Below, piece by piece: positions 5,114-9,821 of a DNA stretch of 11,639 bases. The notes beneath the pieces were generated by a model. That model made no database searches. It saw only the letters and a program-made list of their open reading frames with translations, and had not been told where the DNA came from. A program made the position numbers and the translations under genes. The stretch comes from Sulfurospirillum sp. Its GTDB lineage: Bacteria > Campylobacterota > Campylobacteria > Campylobacterales > QNZT01. Numbering within the stretch: position 1 is the stretch's first letter; every line of letters starts with the position of its first letter. The stretch lies in assembly GCA_003978455.1 (NCBI GenBank), contig QNZT01000108.1, positions 1 to 11,639 on the forward strand, read 5' to 3'.

Positions 5114-7498
5114 ATGAAAAGTTTACTACTCTCTATACTCATCGTCACCACATCGCTATATGCCGCCGGCAACAGCTGCCTGAAGTGCCACGACGGGATC
5201 GCAGATATCCGCGACAAAAAGTCGGTCATGATGCAGAAAATCCTCGAAGTCGCAGACCATGCGGGCTACAGTGGCAACGACTGTATCGTCTGCCACGGCG
5301 GTAATCCGGAGGAAGAAGAGAAAGAGGCGGCGCACAAAGGAACGGTCTCCTACTTTGCCAAACACAAAGGTCCCAAAGCCTTCTATCCCTCTCCGACCAG
5401 CCCCTGGATCAACGAAAACACCTGCGGTATGTGCCACAAAGAGCAGGTCGAGGCGCAGTGGAACAACCTGATGGCGACCGAAGCAGGCAAGATTCACGGC
5501 GCACTCTGGGGATTTGGCGCCAAGGACGGCTACCAACACACACACGGCAACTTCGACATCCAAAATATCCACAAACAGATCGGTACCGACGCCTACCGAA
5601 ACTACATGAAAACACTCTCCGCCAAAGAGCCGCAGGGCTTCCCCAAAAAACAGATCGCCCTGCCTCCTGCACCGACCGCAGACGAAGTGGAAAAAGACCC
5701 CACCCTCTCGGTCTATACCTACCTCAGACAGGAGTGCCTGCGCTGTCACACCGGCGGCAAAGGGCGCTACCGACGCGGCGACTACCGCGGTATCGGCTGT
5801 GCTTCGTGCCACATCCCCTACTCCAACGCCGGACTTTACGAAGGCAAAGACAAAAGCATCCCCAAAAACGAACACGGACACCTGCTGGTACACCAGATCC
5901 AATCCTCCAGAGATGTCAATGTCACCGTCCACGGCGTGCACTACTCCGGAGTGCCGGTCGAGACCTGCACCACCTGCCACAACCGCGGCAAACGCATCGG
6001 TGTCAGCTATCAGGGTCTGATGGAGACCGCCTACCAGGCGACGTTCGACGACGAAGGCAACCCACAACCCAAACTCCACACCAAACGCTACCTCCACCTA
6101 CAGGAGGATATCCACTACACCAAAGGGATGCTCTGTCAGGATTGTCACACCTCCAACGACCTGCACGGTGACGGTTTCATCACCGGCGCCAACCTCGGTG
6201 CGGTCGAGATCGAGTGTCAGGACTGCCACGGCACAACTGACAAATACCCCTGGGAACTGCCGCTGGGATACAGCGACGAGTTCGCCAAAACACCCAAAAC
6301 CGGCAAACCCAGAGGCACGACCGAAACCCTCGCCGACTACCTCAAAAAAGGGTACGTCCCCAAAGATAAAGGCGACGGCTTCCTCCTCTCCGCCCGCGGC
6401 AATCCGATGCCCCATGCCGTACGCAAAGGCAACAAAGTCGTCATGCACTTGGCTTCGGGCAAAGATATCACTCTCACACCGCTCAAAGCACTCAAACTTC
6501 AAGGCAAACTCTCCAAAGAGGGGCTCGTGGCGATGGATCAGATCAAAGCCCACACCGACAAACTGGAGTGCTACACCTGCCACGCTACCTGGGCGCCGCA
6601 GTGTTACGGCTGCCATGTCAAGATCGACTACTCCAAAGGGAAACAGAACCCAGACTACCTCGCCGCTTCCGCACACCACCACAACGGTGTCACCGGTGAG
6701 ATCCACAACCTCAAGGATTACCTCGTCGATGGTCAGGTGACCGAAACCCGCTCCTACCTGCGCTGGGAAAACCCCGCACTCGCCCAAAACGGTGAAGGGC
6801 GCATCTCCCCTGTCATCCCTGGCTGTCAAGTGACACTGACCGTCATCGGCAAAAACGGCAAAGCGCTGCTCAAAAACCATATCTTCAAACTTAAAAACGT
6901 CGAAAACAACGGCACTGTCTCCGTCCCGAAAGAGGGGGTCGATTCGATCGTCATGTCACCCGTCAATCCGCACACCATCACCAAAGAGGGACGCCACTGT
7001 GAAAGCTGTCATGACAGCGCCAAAGCGCTCGGCTACGGCATCGGCGGGGGCAAATATTTCGCCGATCAGTCCGAAGATACGATCGTCGATCTGATGACCG
7101 CGGACAAAAAGGTGCTGCCGCACCAAGTCGATGAACAGATCCCCGCTATCGACAGCCTCAAGTACGACTATTCACGCTTCATCGACGAAAACGGCACACA
7201 GCTCCAGACCGTCGGCGACCACTGGAAACTCTCCCAGGCACTCGACAACGAAACACGCGCCAAACTCGACCGCCGCGGCGTCTGCCTCAGCTGTCACAAA
7301 GAGATACCGAACAAAGACCTCGCGGTCTCACTGATGGTACACACCGCCAAAGTCGCCGGAGTGAAAATCGACAACGATATGCACCACACCATCCTGCATA
7401 AAACCCTACTGCTAAGCGCTTGGGTGCAGGTACTCATCCCGCTGATTTTAGGATTGCTCATAGGCTGGTTTATCCTCAAACGCAAACGCCGAAAATAG
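5114..7498 (+). CDS. Twelve-haem, tail-anchored c-type cytochrome
   Basis: The 794-residue protein has a signal peptide (about 1-17, ending SLYAA) and twelve CxxCH haem-binding motifs starting at residues 22, 57, 104, 208, 229, 285, 341, 368, 486, 497, 629 and 724. There are no CxxCK or wider-spaced motifs of the kind seen at catalytic haems of NrfA or MccA. Haem pairs cluster (208/229, 341/368, 486/497), as in wire-like cytochromes, and His-rich stretches such as AHHHNG near 520 may supply distal ligands. Between residues 570 and 620 there is a haem-free, beta-rich stretch. A C-terminal transmembrane helix (about 766-787) followed by KRKRRK anchors it with the haem part in the periplasm. It probably relays electrons between the quinone/membrane level and periplasmic acceptors; the exact family and substrate are not recognised. 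It is monocistronic, ended by the terminator at 7503-7540, and divergent from tlpA-apbE. Confidence 0.88.
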   Translation: MKSLLLSILIVTTSLYAAGNSCLKCHDGIADIRDKKSVMMQKILEVADHAGYSGNDCIVCHGGNPEEEEKEAAHKGTVSYFAKHKGPKAFYPSPTSPWINENTCGMCHKEQVEAQWNNLMATEAGKIHGALWGFGAKDGYQHTHGNFDIQNIHKQIGTDAYRNYMKTLSAKEPQGFPKKQIALPPAPTADEVEKDPTLSVYTYLRQECLRCHTGGKGRYRRGDYRGIGCASCHIPYSNAGLYEGKDKSIPKNEHGHLLVHQIQSSRDVNVTVHGVHYSGVPVETCTTCHNRGKRIGVSYQGLMETAYQATFDDEGNPQPKLHTKRYLHLQEDIHYTKGMLCQDCHTSNDLHGDGFITGANLGAVEIECQDCHGTTDKYPWELPLGYSDEFAKTPKTGKPRGTTETLADYLKKGYVPKDKGDGFLLSARGNPMPHAVRKGNKVVMHLASGKDITLTPLKALKLQGKLSKEGLVAMDQIKAHTDKLECYTCHATWAPQCYGCHVKIDYSKGKQNPDYLAASAHHHNGVTGEIHNLKDYLVDGQVTETRSYLRWENPALAQNGEGRISPVIPGCQVTLTVIGKNGKALLKNHIFKLKNVENNGTVSVPKEGVDSIVMSPVNPHTITKEGRHCESCHDSAKALGYGIGGGKYFADQSEDTIVDLMTADKKVLPHQVDEQIPAIDSLKYDYSRFIDENGTQLQTVGDHWKLSQALDNETRAKLDRRGVCLSCHKEIPNKDLAVSLMVHTAKVAGVKIDNDMHHTILHKTLLLSAWVQVLIPLILGLLIGWFILKRKRRK

Positions 7499-7502
7499 CA
7501 TC

Positions 7503-7540
7503 AAGAGGCTTCTAAAAAAAGCCTCTTTGCCTTTTTTTAT
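7503..7540 (+). terminator. Rho-independent terminator of the 12-haem cytochrome
   Basis: A perfect 9-bp stem pairs AAGAGGCTT (7503-7511) with AAGCCTCTT (7519-7527) around a seven-base A-rich loop, followed by a tract with seven T in a row (7532-7538). It begins four bases after the cytochrome stop codon, so this gene forms a single transcription unit. Confidence 0.9.
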
Positions 7541-7548
7541 GCTACAAT
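7540..7548 (+). promoter_or_regulatory. Extended -10 promoter of the secreted protein gene at 7575
   Basis: TGCTACAAT is an extended -10 (TGn plus TACAAT) placed just after the terminator of the cytochrome gene and behind its T-run. Transcription would start near 7555, giving a leader of about 20 bases with the ribosome-binding site AAGGAAG (7565-7571). Confidence 0.5.
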
Positions 7549-7574
7549 CTCACAAAAAGTAAAAAAGGAAGTAT

Positions 7575-8000
7575 ATGCTTAAAATAGTTTGTATTGCCAT
7601 CATATTGACAGCAGGAACAGCACTCTCTGCCGACACAATACCCGACAAAGTTAGACTTCAAAACCAAAATGTCGTCAAAAAAGCAGCTGAGGGGATGAAT
7701 GAGAATCTTCCCCAAAAAGTTGACCCCTACACTTCACTTGTCAAAATAGAACCCAAAGGTGAAAGACTGATTTACATCTATGAACTCGATGTAAAAGGCA
7801 AAAGCGATGACCAGCTAACAAAAGAGGGAAAAGTACGCATGAAAGCACCTGTGATCAGAGGCATCTGCACCTCCTCCAGACGTTTTCTCGACAGCGGCAT
7901 CGATATCACTTATATTTACACCAGTGCCAAAAGCAAAAAAAAGCTTTTTCAATTTGACGTCAGTAAAAAAGATTGTCATGAGAATTTTGCAGAGAAATAG
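7575..8000 (+). CDS. Small secreted protein, conserved family of unknown function
   Basis: The 141-residue protein starts at ATG 7575 behind an AAGGAAG ribosome-binding site and has a signal peptide (about 1-18, ending TALSA). The mature domain shows a pattern I associate with a widespread family of small periplasmic proteins without assigned function: a helix ending in NENLPQKVDPYTSL, strands LIYIYELDV, a motif GICTSSRRFLDSGIDITYIY and a final strand ending KKDC. The two mature cysteines (about residues 98 and 135) could form a disulfide. It has its own promoter and is AT-richer than the cytochrome before it. Its stop is only four bases from the tRNA-derived repeat at 8005-8035. No function is claimed. 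Confidence 0.7.
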   Translation: MLKIVCIAIILTAGTALSADTIPDKVRLQNQNVVKKAAEGMNENLPQKVDPYTSLVKIEPKGERLIYIYELDVKGKSDDQLTKEGKVRMKAPVIRGICTSSRRFLDSGIDITYIYTSAKSKKKLFQFDVSKKDCHENFAEK

Positions 8001-8004
8001 GCTC

Positions 8005-8035
8005 AGGAGACTCGAAGCCCTGTTGCCGGCGTGAG
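8005..8035 (-). repeat. Decayed copy of the 3' half of tRNA-Glu (att-like repeat)
   Basis: Read on the minus strand this fragment begins exactly at the anticodon CTC and runs through the 3' side of the anticodon stem, the variable region and the T-arm, matching 8556-8586 at 29 of 31 positions. Both differences (8008 and 8017) fall in the T-stem and break its pairing, as expected for a copy no longer under selection. The acceptor end is not recognisable. In addition, GCTCA (8001-8005) and TGAGC (8032-8036) can pair and are followed by GTTTTT, so the relic may now serve as a weak terminator for the gene ending at 8000. Confidence 0.75.
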
Positions 8036-8060
8036 CGTTTTTGGACAATCTTTCGCTTAC

Positions 8061-8090
8061 TTGATAGAAACACTTAAATTTCGATATAAT
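8061..8090 (+). promoter_or_regulatory. Sigma-70 promoter of the DUF433/DUF5615 pair
   Basis: TTGATA (8061-8066) and TATAAT (8085-8090) are separated by 18 bases. It is the only promoter in the window with both boxes close to consensus, which fits imported DNA. Transcription would start near 8097, leaving a leader of about 25 bases with AAGGA (8111-8115) before the GTG start. Confidence 0.7.
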
Positions 8091-8121
8091 TTTTCCAAAT
8101 TTATCAAATAAAGGATTTTAT

Positions 8122-8358
8122 GTGGAAAATATCCTGCAACGTATTACCATCGATCCAGACATCTGCCATGACAAACCATGTATCCGAAATATGCGATACC
8201 CGGTAGAAACTATTTTAGAACTTTTAAGTTCCGGTATGAGTATCGAAGATATTTTGGAAGATTATGAAGATCTGGAGAAAGAGGATATTTTAGCTGTCTT
8301 AAAATATGCTTCACAACTGAGTCGTATCAAATCTATCCATAAACTCAATGCAGCATGA
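8122..8358 (+). CDS. DUF433-family protein, probable antitoxin
   Basis: The 78-residue protein matches the DUF433 family in length and pattern: ITIDPDICHDKPCIRNMRYPV (the family's I-x-x-DP-x-I-x-x-GKP-x-I-x-x-x-R-x-x-V), then a helix-turn region VETILELLSSGMSIEDILEDY and the ending EDILAVLKYA. The family has a homeodomain-like helix-turn-helix fold and is commonly the antitoxin next to PIN-like DUF5615 toxins, as here. The start is GTG at 8122 with AAGGA six bases upstream; an ATG at 8120 is in another frame and stops early. The stop overlaps the next start by four bases (ATGA), so the pair is translationally coupled. It probably binds its own promoter region and neutralises the toxin; this is family knowledge, not shown here. 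Confidence 0.85.
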   Translation: MENILQRITIDPDICHDKPCIRNMRYPVETILELLSSGMSIEDILEDYEDLEKEDILAVLKYASQLSRIKSIHKLNAA

Positions 8359-8543
8359 TAAAGTTTCTCATAGATGCACAGCTGCCTAAAAAGCTTGCAA
8401 TTTTTCTCGAAAAGAGCGGCTATGATACTTTGCATACACTGGATTTACCCAACCAAAACTTCACCAAAGATAGTCAAATCAATCGAATTTCCATCGAAGA
8501 AAAAAGAGTTGTTGTTTCCAAAGACTTAGTAGATAGAGTGTAA
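8355..8543 (+). CDS. DUF5615 PIN-like toxin, truncated
   Basis: The 62-residue product begins like a DUF5615 (Mut7-C/PIN-like) protein: MIKFLIDAQLPKKLAIFL with Asp7, then GYDTLHTLDL, FTKDSQI and RVVVSKD with Asp57. Intact family members are about 110-120 residues and continue after the SKD motif with an aromatic/Asp segment, further strands and a C-terminal helix. Here the frame runs into LVDRV and a stop two bases before the tRNA gene. The residues after SKD look like a frame-damaged remainder of the usual D-F-V-D-S segment. The third or more missing includes part of the predicted nuclease fold, so the toxin is likely inactive, or the gene is a remnant. Overlap with the antitoxin stop (ATGA) is intact. 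Confidence 0.75.
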   Translation: MIKFLIDAQLPKKLAIFLEKSGYDTLHTLDLPNQNFTKDSQINRISIEEKRVVVSKDLVDRV

Positions 8544-8544
8544 A

Positions 8545-8619
8545 TGGTGACCCGTAGGGGACTCGAACCCCTGTTGCCGGCGTGAGAGGCCGGAGTCCTA
8601 ACCGCTAGACGAACGGGCC
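8545..8619 (-). tRNA. tRNA-Glu (anticodon CTC)
   Basis: The minus-strand sequence folds as a full cloverleaf: acceptor stem GGCCCGT with ACGGGTC, a D-arm of the GTCTAGCGGTTAGGAC type typical for tRNA-Glu, anticodon stem CCGGC/GCCGG with loop CTCTCAC (anticodon CTC, positions 34-36), T-arm AGGGG-TTCGAGT-CCCCT, discriminator A, and an encoded CCA at 8545-8547. CTC reads GAG; a TTC isoacceptor elsewhere would normally cover both Glu codons. Its 3' end faces the truncated toxin gene, two bases away. A second, decayed copy of its 3' half is at 8005-8035. Confidence 0.95.
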
Positions 8620-8652
8620 ACATGAAGTGTATGTCAGGACATTTAGGGCGTG

Positions 8653-8658
8653 ATTATA
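8653..8658 (-). promoter_or_regulatory. -10 box of tRNA-Glu
   Basis: The minus strand reads GATTATAATCACG, a perfect TATAAT hexamer 33 bases upstream of the mature tRNA 5' end. Transcription would start near 8646 and leave a 5' leader of about 27 bases for RNase P removal. No convincing -35 is seen. The element lies in the 63-base gap after the glutaminase stop, so the tRNA has its own promoter. Confidence 0.6.
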
Positions 8659-8682
8659 ATCTCTTTTCTCTTATAAATATCT

Positions 8683-9606
8683 TTAAAAGATCGAAAGTCC
8701 TGTTTTTTCGACGAACTTTTGCAGGGCGAGTGTGCCGGCGTGAGAATTGCCGTACTTGTTGAGTGCGGGTGACCAGACGCTGATGCCCATCTTGCCGGGG
8801 ACGACCGCGACGATGCCGCCGCCCACACCGCTCTTTCCGGGTAGTCCTACATGAAAGGCGAACTCTCCGGAGGCGTCGTAGTGTCCGCAGGTGAGCATGA
8901 CGGCGTTGATCCTGCGTGTCTGCTGCGGGGTGATGTAGTTTTTTCCGGTCAGGGGGTCTGTGCCGCCGTTGGCGAGGTAGAGCATGGCGCGGGAAAGTTT
9001 TTCGGTGCTCATGCTCATGGCGCACTGTTTGAAGTAGGTCTGTACGACGGTGCGCGGGTCGTTGTCGAGGTTGTTGAAGCTCTTCATGAGGTTTGCGAGG
9101 GAGAGGTTGCGGTAGCCGTGCTCCATCTCGGAGGTGGAGACTTCCGGGTCGAAGCTGATGCTCTGATCATCGGCGATGTCCCGGATAAATCCGATGATCT
9201 TCTCGAACGCTTTGTAGTCGTCCTGATAGTGGCTGATCAGGCTGTCGGTGATCACCAGCGCACCGGCGTTGATGAATGGGTTTCTCGGTTTGCCGTGTTC
9301 ATACTCCAGCTGCACCAGTGAGTTGAACGGCGTACCGGAGGGCTCTACACCCACCCTTTCGTAAAGGCTGCTGCTGTAGACATCGAGTGCGAGGGTGAAG
9401 GTAAAGAGTTTGGAGATACTCTGGATGGAGAAGTTTTTCCCTGTATCGCCGACGTGGTAGGCATCTCCCTTTTCGGTGATGACCGAAAAAGCAAACTGCT
9501 TCGGATCGACCTTGGAGAGTGCGGGGATGTAGTCTGCCACTTTGCCGCGTCCCAGCTCCGGTTGTATCTCTTCATGTATCTCTTCTAAAACTGCCTGATA
9601 ATCCAT
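8683..9606 (-). CDS. glsA: Glutaminase
   Basis: The enzyme hydrolyses L-glutamine to glutamate and ammonia in the cytoplasm. With the ATG at 9606 it has 307 residues, the normal size of bacterial single-domain glutaminases with a beta-lactamase-like fold. The catalytic Ser-x-x-Lys is in FSIQSISKLF (Ser63 and Lys66 in this numbering), the substrate-binding region NPFINAGAL follows (Asn113), then SEMEHGYRNL with Glu160 and Asn167, and the late glycine-rich segment KSGVGGGIVAVVPGKMG. All expected motifs are present. The ATG is preferred over an in-frame GTG at 9612, because that GTG lies inside the Shine-Dalgarno sequence AAGGAG (9612-9617), five bases before the ATG. The unusual leader at 9607-9721 suggests post-transcriptional control. 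The tRNA-Glu downstream has its own promoter. Confidence 0.95.
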   Translation of the reverse strand: MDYQAVLEEIHEEIQPELGRGKVADYIPALSKVDPKQFAFSVITEKGDAYHVGDTGKNFSIQSISKLFTFTLALDVYSSSLYERVGVEPSGTPFNSLVQLEYEHGKPRNPFINAGALVITDSLISHYQDDYKAFEKIIGFIRDIADDQSISFDPEVSTSEMEHGYRNLSLANLMKSFNNLDNDPRTVVQTYFKQCAMSMSTEKLSRAMLYLANGGTDPLTGKNYITPQQTRRINAVMLTCGHYDASGEFAFHVGLPGKSGVGGGIVAVVPGKMGISVWSPALNKYGNSHAGTLALQKFVEKTGLSIF

Positions 9607-9622
9607 AACCACTCCTTGGACA

Positions 9623-9703
9623 CCATTAAGTTAACGCTAAGTTCTCCTCAGCAGAGGGCTCACGCGCAGATGAACCGCACTTAAAAGTCTCTTAACTTAA
9701 TGG
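9623..9703 (-). promoter_or_regulatory. Structured leader / MITE-like inverted-repeat element upstream of glutaminase
   Basis: An exact 12-bp inverted repeat (9623-9634 with 9692-9703, CCATTAAGTTAA) encloses 57 bases. Inside, on the minus-strand RNA, a second helix can form between 9637-9642 and 9679-9684, and within it two hairpins: 9657-9662 with 9671-9676 (loop of eight) and 9646-9649 with 9654-9657 (loop of four; one base is shared with the first hairpin). The nested set would make a three-way junction ending four to six bases before the glutaminase ribosome-binding site. It matches no riboswitch class I can recognise. It may be a cis-regulatory RNA, or an 81-bp miniature element with terminal inverted repeats. 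Confidence 0.5.
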
Positions 9704-9706
9704 CAT
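9692..9706 (-). other. Possible four-codon upstream ORF (MPLS) in the glutaminase leader
   Basis: Behind the duplicated ribosome-binding site (AAGGAG, 9714-9719, seven bases spacing) an ATG at 9706 opens a frame of Met-Pro-Leu-Ser and a TAA at 9694-9692. The stop lies inside the 5' arm of the 12-bp inverted repeat, so a ribosome at the mini-frame would prevent the outer helix from forming. Whether it is translated is not shown; with such a start context it could be. Confidence 0.35.
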
Positions 9707-9725
9707 TGAACCACTCCTTGGTGCG

Positions 9726-9731
9726 ATTATA
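9726..9731 (-). promoter_or_regulatory. -10 box of the glutaminase gene
   Basis: The minus strand reads TTTTGTATAATCGC, a perfect -10 hexamer preceded by T-rich sequence; no -35 is visible. The start site would be near 9719, so the transcript would begin with the first copy of the CCAAGGAG repeat and include the whole structured leader of about 113 bases. The remaining stretch up to 9821 holds only an AT-rich 7-bp hairpin (9774-9780 with 9789-9795). Confidence 0.55.
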
Positions 9732-9821
9732 CAAAATTTTTCCAAAACTCCGATATTGGTACAGCACACTTTTCATAAAATAAAGGTCTTTTATGACATA
9801 CAAATGCCAGAACTACGGGTT

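Larger units (their letters stand above)
8005..8586. mobile_element. Remnant of a small element integrated at tRNA-Glu
   Basis: Two 31-base direct repeats (8005-8035 and 8556-8586, two mismatches, 551 bases apart) enclose an AT-rich segment with its own consensus promoter and a toxin-antitoxin-like gene pair. The right copy lies inside the complete tRNA-Glu gene and the left copy is a lone fragment of its 3' half. The segment sits downstream of the tRNA 3' end, the side on which tRNA-targeting integrative elements insert. No integrase is left, so the boundaries and the word element are inference; it is probably a decayed or deleted island. Confidence 0.5.
9607..9721 (-). repeat. 13-bp direct repeat duplicating the glutaminase ribosome-binding segment
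   Basis: The same 13 bases (CCAAGGAGTGGTT on the minus strand) occur at 9607-9619 and at 9709-9721. Each carries the AAGGAG ribosome-binding site and each is followed closely by an ATG: the near copy by the glutaminase start at 9606, the far copy by a four-codon reading frame at 9692-9706. The copies flank the inverted-repeat element at 9623-9703, leaving three to five extra bases on each side. Such flanking repeats would be expected from a target duplication or from a tandem duplication of the translation start region. Confidence 0.8.

Noticed and set aside
5156..6880. Long open frames on the minus strand (5156-6097 and 6098-6880) and in a second plus frame (5431-6171) inside the cytochrome gene
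   Set aside because: They are by-products of the GC-rich codon use of the cytochrome: composition is odd (runs of Val/Phe or Arg/Pro/Thr), no ribosome-binding sites were seen, and the cytochrome frame has twelve haem motifs.
8120..8206. ATG at 8120 as start of a gene in another frame
   Set aside because: The frame ends after about 28 codons with no family pattern, whereas the GTG at 8122 opens a clear DUF433 protein with ideal ribosome-binding-site spacing.
9606..9612. GTG at 9612 as start of glutaminase
   Set aside because: It lies within the AAGGAG ribosome-binding site itself; the ATG at 9606 has correct spacing.
9607..9721. Known glutamine riboswitch (glnA or downstream-peptide type) before glutaminase
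   Set aside because: A GUUCAUC-like stretch is present, but the conserved GGAAGUA segment and the matching helix order are missing, so I do not assign this class.
9774..9795. Inverted repeat CATAAAA/TTTTATG as terminator of the 557-residue protein gene
   Set aside because: The 7-bp stem contains almost only A-T pairs and is not followed by a proper T-run on the minus strand; too weak to call.
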